Shown here: positions 47,465 through 59,694 of the stretch, in pieces | How positions within the stretch are numbered: the stretch's first letter is position 1 | Layout: each line of letters begins with the position of its first letter | Source of the DNA: Megachile rotundata | Taxonomy: Eukaryota > Arthropoda > Insecta > Hymenoptera > Megachilidae | Direction: 5' to 3' | Length of the DNA stretch: 64,000 nt | Assembly: GCF_050947335.1 (NCBI RefSeq) | Contig: NC_134989.1 | Span: forward strand, 5,077,501-5,141,500 | Notes under the pieces: model-generated | Databases searched by the model: none | Told to the model about the DNA's origin: nothing | What the model saw: only the letters and a program-made list of their open reading frames with translations | Translations under genes and position numbers: made by a program

Positions 47465-48447
47465 TAAAATTAGAATAAATATCAATTGCAACCCGGTAAT
47501 AAAATTTTCCAAATAATTAATTCCCATCAGTAATGGTTACTTCTGTCATAATCTCATAATGAAATTATGACAGATTGAATTTAATAATCTATATTTGTTA
47601 TTCGCAACCAAAATCAATGAACTGATATTAACGGCTGTACCACAACCTCTATTCAGTTAATTATGTTTAATATGTACATACGTCAATAAAAAATTTTATT
47701 TCAACGTGGTTGACGATAACGAATTATTAATTTTTTATCAAATAAAATTGTAATCCCTCGTTTCGCTTGGCTTTTTCGTCAAATTTATAATAGGAGCGTT
47801 TGCCCTGCGTCCGACGCGTATACTCGTGGCTGCTTGATTTTAATCAGGCAACCCGTGAGAGGTTTTCAAAACTAAATTCCATAGTTAACTGGTTAACCTT
47901 TTGCATCCGAAGAAATTTTCGCCGATGACAGGCAGTCACTCCGAAACTTCGTACTTGAAAGTGTGATGAATTCTTTCGAAGTTATTATTTCTCTATTAAT
48001 AGTCGCTACTATGTCTGTTTCTCTATGTTTATGCATTGCATGTATAATACTGTTTAGTTAAAGAATACTTATTGCAAGTTATTGTATTGAATGGTGAGTG
48101 TGACTTACCTATCCAGGTCTAATAAAATTCATTCATTATACTAAAAATTTTTTTAATTACCCAAAAAGTGCATTGCAATGTTTATACGAACAAATCCTCC
48201 AGTGAACCCTTTATTAAAGAAAGTAAGAGTCGTAAGAAAAATATCAACGTCAGCTTGTTCTTTCACAAGAACAAGCTTCTTAATTCCACACGTTATGAAA
48301 ATATTGTCACGAAAAGTTTTAATCGGTTAAGGTGTAGTTCGAGGTTAAAATACGGCAAATTTAGTTAAAATACCTCCACATTCAGGAAATCCATCTCTTC
48401 ACGAGTCATACAAAGTGTCACGAAGCGTATCCATCTAATTAACATAG
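47465..48447. repeat. 984-bp dispersed repeat, copy 2
   Basis: Direct-orientation counterpart of 15172-16155, with the same start and end within a few bases. The two differ by many substitutions and small indels, including loss here of the small duplication at the right end of copy 1. A 66-codon frame (48168-48368) lies within it and is not intact in copy 1, so it is not a conserved gene. Confidence 0.85.
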
Positions 48448-50432
48448 TTAAAAATTAAATTCCACAGTTAACCGATTAAAATTTTTCCTGTAACTGTTAC
48501 GATGTTCGTTTTGGTGCCGCAACATTTCGTCGACCATGCGATTTGTATCAACCCGTAGAGCACACGAGGAGCTTATGATGGCGACCGAGGTATCTCGCTT
48601 CGCGATCCTGATCACGATCACGCACGCACGCCGAACCGCCCACTGTGCCCTCGTCCCTTATCCCCCTTCGTCCTTTGCCGCACGTTGTCTCAGATTTCTC
48701 TGTTCACCTCCGAACGCACGTGCGTGAGTTCGCATAGTGAAATCATTTCCACGGCTTATCACACCCCCGCGTCGTCACCTGAAATCTCGTTACGTAACGC
48801 GTGCATAGGTGTTCCATTCTGGGACCGCGTGTGGGAGATCACATAGAGAAAGTAGATTCCCTGGTACACGTATCGAGATTCAATGATTCTTTGTTGCCTC
48901 TAATGCAATTGCAAAATGGCGACTTCGAATCTTGAAAGGTAATCGGAGCAGGGGTGTATGGTAGAAAATGTTTGCTGCGACGCAATGTAAAGGTAACTAC
49001 AGAATAAGGGTTTCTTTTGGTTTTTTGTATGTTCCATGCATATTTAGTATCTGTATATATATTTTTATACATTTACTATGTGTATATACTTTTATATATT
49101 CAGTATGTGTGCATATTTTTATAGATACAAATTAGAACCTATCTATGTGCATTAGATTGTTTCAGATGTAAGAAACTTTTCAGAACTGAAAAAAGGGCTT
49201 TCCATTTGGTGCAGTTGTAAAAATAAGAGAGCAATATGAAACCTTCTGATTTTGTATATATTCGATATACATATATTTTATTCATTGTGTCTATATGTTT
49301 TTACCATATATATCCTATGTGTATATATACTTTTATATATGCAAATTAAAGTTTGTATATATGTATGAGAGTGTTACATTGAAGATGGAAACTCTTCTGA
49401 AGTATAAAAGAAAATTTCATGCCCGATAAAATAAAGAAATAGTATAAAATCTTGACAATTGTGAGTACTACAAAATTAATTTCAGTCATATACACAAGTC
49501 ATATTTAATAACATTAAATATTAATATTAAATACAAATTGTTATCAATGTTCACTATACGTAACTAAATATAGTTTCGTTTCATGTGTCCTAATTTACAA
49601 CCAGAGACAAAAAGACTGATATTACGACACAGTTTAGTTCGAACTAAAGAAAGCCTATAAAAAATTCTGTTCGTTTTAAGACAAAAGCTAGCACAAAATA
49701 GCTTTTGTCAAAGGGAAATAAATGCCGATACGAACGACTGTCTCACGAACAGTTCATGAATACTTGTAGACGTTTTATGAGCTATTTCGCCTACGTACCT
49801 GAAAATCGTACGATAGAGGAGAGAAAGAGTCGATAAATGGATAACCTTTTAAACAGCTATTAAATTGATCCTGAAGCTAGTATTTCTTCCACATTATTTC
49901 TCTAAAACAGAAAATTAAATAAATATTCTTAAATATGATGAAAAATCTAAGCATTACTCCCCTTAAAAAAAGTCAACATGTCATTTTGCTTTGATACGTA
50001 TGAAATATTTTATTATATGAAGCAATCAATATCGCAATTTAATTTACAAATAAAACTTTATTCGTATATTCTTTTAAAAATTTATTTTAGCCAAGAAATA
50101 ATTATGCACACTCTCTCCTACATTTTCTTCTGTTTGAACACAGAAGCCCATTTTTCCGCCATTTTGCATTCTTCTATTGTTATTGTAATTTCTTCCTCGA
50201 TTTAAAATCGAAGATTCGCAAAATCATGTTCTTTAACAAGCGTTGCCATGAATCGAGAAACGTCGGTGTTCCATAAAACATTCTTCAAGGATATATTTCC
50301 GAATTAATTATGTGACGTAGCGTTATTCGCAACTTAGTTTCTATTCGTCGAAATGGTAAGGGAATTCGTTGGAAAGACGTTGTAAGGTAAATGGGCGGAA
50401 ATACTTGCTAGACGCAAAACAACGAAGACCGT
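48448..50432. other. GC-richer 48480-48850, then AT-rich with TATATACTTTTATATA words
   Basis: The 63-codon + frame at 48536-48727 has no motif. At about 49060-49440 two blocks (ctatgtgtatatacttttatat...caaattagaacc / cctatgtgtatatatactttt...gcaaattaaagt) suggest an old ~240-bp tandem duplication. No gene. Confidence 0.45.
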
Positions 50433-51090
50433 ACATTTGAGTGCAACACAGACTTCCTTTGGTAAAGGAGATATATGAAAAGGGTCTTTGACGCATATTG
50501 AAAGTCCACGGTTACTGCATTCACGAATTTTCGAAGATTTTAAAACTTCTATATATGAATGTCGCCATCTTCACATTCTTAGAGTTTTAAATACTCAAAT
50601 TCCCAGATATGATCAATGTACGCATTCCTATATGCCAACATTCCTAGATCAAGTCGCACTGTATCAAAATCCTTAGATTGCATAATTCTATATTCATTTT
50701 GAAATCTCTACGTTTCGAAATTTCTATATCATGAAGTTCCTGTATCCCAAAATCCGCACGTAACAAAATTTTGCATCTTGAAATTCCTACATCCCGAAAT
50801 TTCTACACCTTGAGACCCTTGTATTTTGAAATTCATATCACGAAATACCTATATTCAACAATCTCTAAATTTCTGAATTATTATATCCCAGAAACCTGAT
50901 ATTCCAAAATTTCTGTGTCGTAATAATTCTATATCCACAAATCGGAATATTTCAATATTACTATACTCTAAAATCTGTATATCCTAAAATTCCCATATCT
51001 CAAAAACTCTATATAACAATATCCCTAAATCCCTGCATATAAAAATCCCCATATCTCAAACTTCCAATAGGACTAAAATTTCAAAATTCC

Positions 51091-51604
51091 AAAATCCCTA
51101 TATCCCAAAATCCCTATATCCCAAAACCCCTATATCCCAAAATCCCTATATCCCAAAATCCCTATATCCCAAAATCCCTATATCCCAAAATCCCTATATC
51201 CCAAAATCCCTATATCCCAAAATCCCTATATCCCAAAATCCCTATATCCCAAAATCCCTATATCCCAAAATCCCTATATCCCAAAATCCCTATATCCCAA
51301 AATCCCTATATCCCAAAATCCCTATATCCCAAAATCCCTATATCCCAAAATCCCTATATCCCAAAATCCCTATATCCCAAAATCCCTATATCCCAAAATC
51401 CCTATATCCCAAAATCCCTATATCCCAAAATCCCTATATCCCAAAATCCCTATATCCCAAAATCCCTATATCCCAAAATCCCTATATCCCAAAATCCCTA
51501 TATCCCAAAATCCCTATATCCCAAAATCCCTATATCCCAAAATCCCTATATCCCAAAATCCCTATATCCCAAAATCCCTATATCCCAAAATCCCTATATC
51601 CCTT
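51091..51604. repeat. (CCCTATATCCCAAAAT)n, about 32 copies
   Basis: Near-perfect 16-bp unit. The left flank (51061-51090) contains single irregular forms of the same word, showing local growth from the element's own minisatellite. One early unit has CCCAAAACCC. Confidence 0.97.
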
Positions 51605-51879
51605 ATCCCGAAATCCCTATATCCCGAAATCCCTATATCCCGAAATCCCTATATCCCGAAATCCCTATATCCCGAAATCCCTATATCCCGAAATCCCTAT
51701 ATCCCGAAATCCCTATATCCCGAAATCCCTATATCCCGAAATCCCTATATCCCGAAATCCCTATATCCCGAAATCCCTATATCCCGAAATCCCTATATCC
51801 CGAAATCCCTATATCCCGAAATCCCTATATCCCGAAATCCCTATATCCCGAAATCCCTATATCCCGAAATCCCTATATC
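51605..51879. repeat. (CCCTATATCCCGAAAT)n, about 17 copies
   Basis: Same 16-bp unit as the array just before, but every copy has G instead of A after CCC. The change happens at one junction with a truncated unit (ccctatatcccttatcccg). The two blocks were homogenised separately. Confidence 0.97.
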
Positions 51880-52045
51880 ACAAATTCCCAATATCTCAAA
51901 ATTTCAATGACCCTAAACTTTCAACATTCCAAAATCCATACATTCTTAAATCCTGAATAATTACTAAGATCGCAGTACTGGGTGCATCTTTTGATTCTTT
52001 ATCGCGATATTTTTCGCAAAGAAGCGAGATTTGTTACTGACTGTA

Positions 52046-54000
52046 CATATATCAAATCATCGAATACGTCCTACGCCTCCTTTCTTCAAAGATTGCATTA
52101 TTCGTCTTCTGTACGTGTGTACGCATATGCGTGAAGCCGGATAAGAATAGCGAATAATTTGTCATCTCCCTTTGAAATTGCTTCCGTGGTATCGTCTTCT
52201 CGCATGGTTTCCTGTTCGCTTACATGCACGGATTTATTATGTAAACAATGCTTACAGTGCATAGTTTAACGCGTCATAGGCTTGGAAACGTAGTTGTTGA
52301 AAATGCAATAAAGCGTGAGAAATACATTGCATCGCTTATGGCTTGTAAAATTCTCGCGGAATTTTAATCGTACAATATATTTGATATTTTATAATGCAAC
52401 GGATAAGTTAGTGTTTAACTGTACGTATAAATAATTTCCTACTTTAATACGACGTATGCTTGATTAAGTGTATAGGTGCTACATTTGATAACTTATTTTA
52501 CCATTTTAATATTTTTCAGTATTTCATTCTTTAATTAATGTAGTATCTTATTATACTATAATTCCACCTTTTGACACATTTATTTTATTATGTATAGTTA
52601 TCTATTACTCTTCTATTGCTTTGTATTACTATTTTACTATGCTAAAGTTTGTTATAGTAATACATTAGTTTGCTACTGTTTTACTCATTTACAATTCTAC
52701 TACCTTACAGTTTTCAACATTCTACCACTTTATCTGTCTTCATTAAAATTATCCATTATTCTACATATATTCTATTAAAATCTATCTACTATACTACTGA
52801 ACATTCCACTACTTTACGACACTATTTTTACTTTATATGTCATTACTTTTCTATACTATATTGTATACATAGTGAATATTTATCAACGTGTTATTATTAC
52901 ATCATTACAGTATTAATTACTTCATTATTTCACTAGTCTACTATACTACTACTTTAATTTATTCCAATGCCATAACCAAAAATTTGTAACAAAAGTTTTT
53001 AGTATATACCTCGAAATACATTCGTTCCAAATTCAAACGAAGTTTTATTTTACTCATCTAGTGTAATACTGAATGAGTATCCGCCATTAAAGTATATAAT
53101 ACCACGTACGACCATTTTCTCCGCACCAGTTAACAGATGAAATCGACAAACAACAATTGAAGACCATCGTATTTAACAAATATATTATACGATAACCGAG
53201 TAAATATATAAACGTAGCATCAGCGTACGATCGTGTAAACGGTTCGAAACAGCGAAGAAATTATGACGCTAAAATTAACGACAAATATTGACAGAGGACT
53301 ACTCCATCCGACAATACGTCGATAAACACGGAACGTCTCTTATTTCGTAGCTGATATTTACCGGCATCCGTGAACGCGTTTATCTCCCGAGAATAAAGAC
53401 AAATCGAACAGCAGCTACAAGAAATTCGCGACCGTAGCCTCGATCGTTGTAAAGAATACACACCGATTCCGCTCAGGATCCCGTAATTTCAACAATCCTT
53501 GCTTTTCCAACCGAAAAGCTACATTCCCACCAGCGCAGACCGCAATCCCCGTACCACCACGAGCAAAAGTGTTGCCCCAGAGCTGTCCAAGTTCCTCAAC
53601 AGCCCCCGCTAAACTCTGTAACCTCGAGATAGTTCTTAGACAACTATACTAGCCAAATGGGAGTTCGTTAATAAACGACGAATAGAAGCGGCGTGATACT
53701 GCGTGAATTAGCAGTAATAATCTTAAACACTGTTCATATCTTTTTGAATATATACATGATTGCAATACAAATAGAAATTTTAACTTTCGACCTTGACTTC
53801 GTCAGCAATTCGCTGCTACATCATCCCTAGCGTTCAAATACAAATCTCCTATGTGATCTTGTTCACTTAACCTCTCCTAATTGTAAATTGTACCCATGAA
53901 TAATAAAATACAGTGAAAATATTAGGTGAGATTAGTTAAAAACGAAGATACTACTTAAAACTTTTAGCTGCCTCAATAATGTTAAAAGAGTTTTTGAATC
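52046..54000. other. Unassigned; mostly AT-rich
   Basis: 52580-52960 is rich in TTACTATTTTACTA words that produce compositional frames. 53100-53700 is somewhat GC-richer with a 66-codon minus frame (53261-53461). No gene recognised. Confidence 0.5.
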
Positions 54001-54660
54001 GAGAGACGGCAAAAATAACGTTATCGCCAGCAAACAAAGGACATTAGTTATCCGCTGGTCATACGTTTCCATCACCCACGCGTGCACGCGTATACGCGTG
54101 ACCAGCCAGCTCCTCTCGAGCGATTAACGGTGCACGAGGCGATTTTTCGATTCCGTTTGCTCCCAGCATGGCCTGAACTGCGTGGGAGGAAATTGCACGG
54201 ACGTCGCCATGACCTGTCGTAACCTCTGAACGAAGCTGCCGATCCGATATCTCGGATCGACGCGATGCGAACTTCCCGATTAAGTGGTTTCACCGCCATG
54301 TCCCCTCGCACTCACCCTGCCCTCCCTCTGCCCCCGGCTCCCGACCGTTTTCTTGTCCGCCACGGCAACCGGAGTCGTTCTGGTTGCCATCAATCGAACA
54401 CCATCGATTCCCTTGTGATCTGTTTTCCTGAGAACACCACGTACCCCGACGGACCTCGAGCTACGGCCAACCTTTATACATCGGCGTACAGTTCTGTGCT
54501 TGACCTCCGGTGACCCCATAGGACCGCTGTGTGTACACGGTGTTAGGAAAGTAACGGTCAAAGTTTATGTGATTCTTTACACAATACCCGCCTACTTAAT
54601 GCACTATTCGAGTCTTCTACGACGTTGACCTAACGCAACAATTGAGCCGTTTATTTTGAA
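54001..54660. other. CpG-rich island without a recognised gene
   Basis: Opposing frames of 79 (-, 54072-54311), 82 (+, 54265-54513) and 93 (-, 54280-54561) codons. No known motif. Confidence 0.45.
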
Positions 54661-57017
54661 AGAGGAGCGGATCCATTTTTTGTTACTTCTAGGTATTTAA
54701 GAGTTTGCATTTTAATTTTTAATTTATTGGTAAGCATTAATATATGCATTTTTGTGGTGTTAGATAATGTTTATTATCTAGTAGTGTTTAAGGTGTTAAT
54801 TAAAGAGAAAGGTTTTGTTATAATCAAATGACTTGTGAACAACTTAAGTAACACCTAGGGTGATAACATTAAGTCATACCTGTGACGCATATTACATATG
54901 TGACAAACCTAGATTGTATTTGCGTAAAAGCAGTCTTGAGTTCGATATCAATTGTAATTTGTGTAATAGAACAATTTGTATAACATTTCAACGTTCTTTA
55001 TTTAATTAGAGAGTGCAATAATAATTAAGTAGCTTTTAACAGTTACAAACTTTACGAATGTACCAAAACACAAGGACAATCAAATGCGACAAGGCTTTGA
55101 GTTCACTGGATCATATAAGGAGCACATTAAAATATCTAGTAGGAATAAACTTGTTCGATAAAATCTAATTAAAACTATCGTAGTCGTTAATGACCTCGTA
55201 GTCGATGCGACTACTCCAAAAAGAATAAGAAGATATAAATTCTAGGAACTGTGCGTTAAGTGTGAACCAATGACACGTGCTTTTTCCATATGAGTCTTAT
55301 GTTGGTTGGATGTGGTATATTGGCTGACAGGGAAAAATGTGCATGCGTGAGTAGTATGTATGAGCGTTGGGCGGTCCTAGTGTATATTAAACGAGTGTGC
55401 AGTAAATGCGCGTGCACTAAACGCGAGTATTGTGCTGGATCACTTTTTGCGAGCGAGAAAATTCTCTAAAGTAAATACTTTAATTGTAGAAGTCACTGAT
55501 AATAGGTGTCATGGTGTTGTTCCTTAGAGACTTCCATTGATAAAAGAGAAAATATAGGAAAGAAATTCCTAGGTTAATTTTTAGTGTGATAGTCATGTGT
55601 GTAAGTGAATGAAAGTTTACTATATTACACGATGTCTGTCGTTCTGTAACGGATTTTTGAATTTGATTAAATTAGTAGAAGTTTAGGGCTTTACAATTTT
55701 TAAATAATTTTAAAACCATTTTTAATGTAAAAAATTTTGAAATTTCTAAAATAAATAAATTTGAGATTTTATGAATTTGAGAAATTTTCGAACTTTAGAA
55801 TTGGGCTTTGGAATTCTGGAACCTTGAAACTTTCGAAACTTCAAAAACTTAAAAATTCTCTAGACTCTCCCTACATTATCTTTAAACTCTTCTAAATTCC
55901 AACTCAAATGGCAAATTTCAAGATCCATAGTTGATTCTACGAGTAGATATGCAAATGTAGCAATACTGTTTAATTAATATACGATTATGCAAACTGGTTT
56001 AAGGGTTAATGAAGCGGCGTAGCTGTGGATCGAATGTGAGGGCTTCATACGGTGAAGTACGGGAAACTCCGGCAATCCTTGTCTCTCTTCCATTGCCCCA
56101 TAGTAAAAAAGAAAGAATGACACCTCTACTAATAAATTTAAAAAGCAACGAACCAATATTGTCTCATACTTTCTTTTTCAAACTATTCTTTATGCAATTA
56201 CATGTGATACGATAAACGGGATAAGGTCAGAAGCCGCTACAGATTTCTATTTTGACAGTTCTTATCAAAAACGAAAATACATTTTTATAACATTTTACAA
56301 AACGCCGACCTGCCCAATTACGCAAAAAATATTTTGCAAAAGACTATAAGAAAATATTGCTTTCCCGCATAGAGGTCAATTTTGCAATTTAGCTTTCAAA
56401 TCTTCATAACGAACGAAAGTATACACAAAAATTTTTTGTAAGTTTTAAAAGAGAAATTACAAAACCCAGCTCTATATGACTCTGAGGTACAGTATAAAGA
56501 ATATCTCTCAAAAGAAGTATGACAAAATATTACTCTTTGGTTCAACATCCTGAAATTACGTAGCTGCATTTTTGCACATTTTTGAAGACCAGGTCTGTCC
56601 TTGTCTCTGCTAACGAAAACATAAGATAAACAAAGACTATCAGGATTTTGTACGAGGACATCAAACGGACTCCGCAATTTTATTCGTCACTTGTCCCTTA
56701 AAAATGTTGCATCGAAATTACTATCCTTGTCTTTTCCGCGGGAAACAGGGGTCACCGTTTCTCGCTTGCGCCACCAGATGTCTCTAATTCGGTACACTTA
56801 AATCCTTAAATCCTCCGTAATTGGGACACATATCCTACTTTTCTACCACCCTGTATCGAAACGTACGTACGTATTTACACGGGACGATGCTCTCCGTCCA
56901 GCTCGTCGTACTCTTCGTGGATGTCTCGTCGTCTTCCTCTTCTTCCAGTCGTTCTGTTACCGGTGTTCGTGGTGGTGGTGAATAGTAGCGGCTGTGTGCG
57001 CTTGTTTGTTGCCCCCA
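54661..57017. other. Unassigned; one solitary TIR-like end at about 56846
   Basis: 54830-55480 has irregular, less AT-rich sequence that may be a decayed retroelement. 55640-55900 shows AAATTT words. At 56846-56854 'ccaccctgta' looks like the right end of a CAGGGTGG-type TIR element next to TA, with no partner found. No gene. Confidence 0.4.
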
Positions 57018-57249
57018 GGATGGCAGGATGCACCTCGAAACGAACTGGACGAGGTCGTCCTACGTTCATAATTATTGCCTGCTTCCTCGCCCCCGCATTG
57101 TCGCTCTCGCAGCGTATTCGTCGTTGCTTAATTAGGTGTCTCGTGAAAATTTACTGTCGATCGCAAGGGGACGCGACTCGTCCCGTCAAGCTTGGACGAA
57201 TGCAGGATTGTATTCAGATGAGGGATCGAAGATTTACCACGTTCAGATA
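57018..57249 (+). CDS. Possible signal-peptide exon / small secreted protein (weak)
   Basis: A strong-looking 3' splice site (gcgcttgtttgttgcccccag) ends one base before ATG 57019. The frame from there, 76 codons to TAA 57247-57249, begins MAGCTSKRTGRGRP and then a hydrophobic run TFIIIACFLAPALSLS, the shape of a secretory signal peptide (basic n-region, hydrophobic core, small residues at the likely cleavage site). The rest is basic with four cysteines (RRCLIRCLVKIYC ... MQDC). This could be a first coding exon whose true end is an internal donor (for example AG|GTGTCT near 57137), or a small secreted protein. Against it: the island is GC-rich, a frame is also open upstream (56921) and on the other strand, and I know no homologue. 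Confidence 0.3.
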
Positions 57250-57567
57250 AACGCTCCGGGCTCCCGGAGGTCTTGATTCATCACCGTTTACTTTTATGCA
57301 ACTTCCATTCAACGATCATTGAATTGCACGAACGGGTAAAATATGGGCGACAAATTTGATGATCTGTGATATTAATGTCGCTGATGAGTATTTGTAATCG
57401 ATTTTGGCTGATTTTAGGCGAAATGAGACATTGTTTTCTATACTTATCCATACGTCGAGAAATTGTAGCAGAAACTCTTTTAAAATCAGGAAGAAATTTG
57501 TATTTGAATTTATTTAGTTCAAGTATTCAGTATTTATCTGTTTAGTATTATTTATTTAATATTTAGT
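57250..57567. other. Spacer grading into TTTAGT words
   Basis: No gene. From about 57520, tatttagtattta words lead into the array. Confidence 0.5.
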
Positions 57568-57727
57568 ATGTTTAGTGTTTAGTGTTTAGTGTTTAGTGTT
57601 TAGTGTTTAGTGTTTAGTGTTTAGTGTTTAGTGTTTAGTGTTTAGTGTTTAGTGTTTAGTGTTTAGTGTTTAGTGTTTAGTGTTTAGTGTTTAGTGTTTA
57701 GTGTTTAGTGTTTAGTGTTTAGTGTTT
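57568..57727. repeat. (TTTAGTG)n 7-bp array
   Basis: About 23 perfect copies of TTTAGTG. It resembles but is not the insect telomere unit TTAGG. The only pure array in the window with period 7; the others are 8 or 16. Confidence 0.97.
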
Positions 57728-58391
57728 ATTCATTTTAATTTTTCAGTTTAATTAGTTCAAATGTGTGCATGTGTAACAAACTTGTAGAATGTTATTGAAA
57801 TTGGCGTATTTTTTTGTTTAAAAATTTTCATATTTAAATATTTACTGATATTTGTATATTCTGATTTTCTACAATATAAAATATATAAATAAACTATTCC
57901 GAATTTACAATCCTAAATTTACTAATTTTCTGATTGATCTAATTTACAAATTTTTCGATTTTTTATTAATTCAAAAAAATTTTTTTTTATTTGTAAGAAA
58001 TAAGAATACTTCTTATCAAGTAAGAAACTTGATTCCAAGTTTGAAAATTTTCCTATTCCAATATTCGAATATTATAAATATTTCAATTTTCCAGTTTTGG
58101 TACACATGCATTTGCAAATTAATACATTATCACCGTATAATGTTGTAAAATTATTACCATTAAATTTCTTATGGCTGTACGAAGCTTGAATTGAATTCAT
58201 ATTTCAAATATTGCGCATTTATCTTCATATCAATGCCTCACCGTCTACGTATTAACACCATTGCAAATGTACCTTAATTCCTCTACTTGAATGACTCGAT
58301 TACATTAAATTAGTGGCACCGGTCACCCTCATGGTAATCAATGTATCAGGTATCAAATACACGAAGCAGCGTCCGAGCATTATAGCATGAG
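57728..58391. other. AT-rich spacer
   Basis: A 98-codon + frame (57852-58148) is I/F/N/K-rich and compositional. No gene. Confidence 0.5.
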
Positions 58392-58393
58392 TA

Positions 58394-59692
58394 CAGTCTG
58401 AAACAAATCTGACTTCCCTATGGAATTTATAATAAATAAAGTTTCACGATTGATCTTTAAGTGATTGATTGTTATAAATTCTAGAAATATAGGAATTTAG
58501 GGATTAATAATATGAAAGTTTAGAGACTTCAAAGTTAAATTATAAATTTAGGAATTTAGGAATTTGAAAATTTGAGAATTTGAACATTTGGACACTTGGA
58601 AATTCAAGAATATCGTAACAAAAAGATTTGAAAATTTCAAAGTTAATCGAGTTGACACTGAAAAATTCAAAATTTCTAAACGTTCAAGTTTTCGAATTTT
58701 TAAATTTCCAAATTTTTGAATTCTAAAATATTCAAATATATGTATCTCCAAAGTTACGCATTTTTAAACCTTTTTCAAGATGACATTTTTCTTGACTTCT
58801 ATACATAACAAAAACCCTAGATCCTCAAATTTCTTACTCCACAAATTTGTAGACACTCATACTCTTAGATTTTTATATCCCAAACCCACAAATTTAATGT
58901 TCTCATATTCATATCATACTACCAAGTCCACAAATTCCTAGAATATTAAGTACCTAGACTCCTCATGTCCATAAATCCTGAAACTTCAAGGTCCTAAGAT
59001 ACCTAGGTCCTTTTACTCATAGACCCTCAAATCCCTAAATCCTCAAATTCCTCAACCTCCAAATCCCTAAACAGCCATATAACAGTCTATATCAGCAAAT
59101 TCCAAAACTCTTAAATCCACAAATTTCGATATTAGTAGATCTCCGGATGCAAGATCTTCTAATTTCTAAATCAGTAACTTGTTATATTTCTAAATGAGTA
59201 AATCATTAAATCCCAAAATTCCCGAATTCCTAAATCTCAAAATCCCCAAATTGCCATATCAGTAGCTTACTAAATCTAAAAATTTCTAAATTCCCATATG
59301 AGTAGATTACCAAATCCCGAAATCTCAAATGTCCAGTTCTCCAAATTTTTATACATCCAACTTCTTATATTTCCATTTCTCAGTTCTGAAATCTCAAAAT
59401 CTTCAAATACGCACATCCTCAAATTTCTAGATTTCCAAGTTCCTAGGCCACCAAGTTCCATTTTCAACATCCTAGACTCCTAAATCCCCTAAATACCCTT
59501 ATCAACAGATCTCCAAACTTAAAAGTCCCTAAATTCCCAAGCTCCCAAATTTTCATCTCACCCAAAAATATTCATATCTAAGTCCCCTCGAAATGAACGA
59601 GTGGGAAACGAAATGAAACTTTAGAAATGAAGGAATCATCTTCCTTCTTGATTGTCCTATTTTCTCGAGGGAAACAAATTTGCTGCTGACTG
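58394..59692. mobile_element. TIR element filled with minisatellite (member H), strand-switching
   Basis: The left end CAGTCTGAAACAAATCTGAC after TA (58392-58393) goes on to TTCCCTATGGAA. The right end CAAATTTGCTGCTGACTG before TA (59693-59694) is preceded by TATTTTCTCGAGGGAAA. The filling is GGAATTTAGG-type from about 58480 to 58615 and switches near 58660 to CCAAATTTC/CCTAAATCC-type words up to about 59570, as in member A. Small frames at 58548, 59276 and 59298 are repeat translation. Confidence 0.8.
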
Positions 59693-59694
59693 TA

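Larger units (their letters stand above)
50434..52043. mobile_element. TIR element filled with minisatellite (member G), carrying expanded 16-bp arrays
   Basis: The left end CATTTGAGTGCAACACAGAC after TA (50432-50433) leads to TTCCTTTGGTAAAGGA and ATATATGAAAA, matching the diverged left end of member F. The right end GAGATTTGTTACTGACTG before TA (52044-52045) is preceded by the near-palindrome ATATTTTTCGCAAAGAA. The filling is on the C strand (cccaaaatttcta, cctatatccc) and holds the two large 16-bp arrays. Longest member seen, 1610 bp, because of those arrays. Confidence 0.75.

Noticed and set aside
51091..51879. Possible CRISPR-like array
   Set aside because: Units are directly abutting 16-mers with no unique spacers; it is a minisatellite in a eukaryotic context.
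53230..53260. tRNA-like GGTTCGAA word
   Set aside because: No A box, acceptor stem or anticodon arm at the right distance.
57568..57727. Interstitial telomere repeat
   Set aside because: The unit is TTTAGTG, not TTAGG, so telomere origin is not supported.
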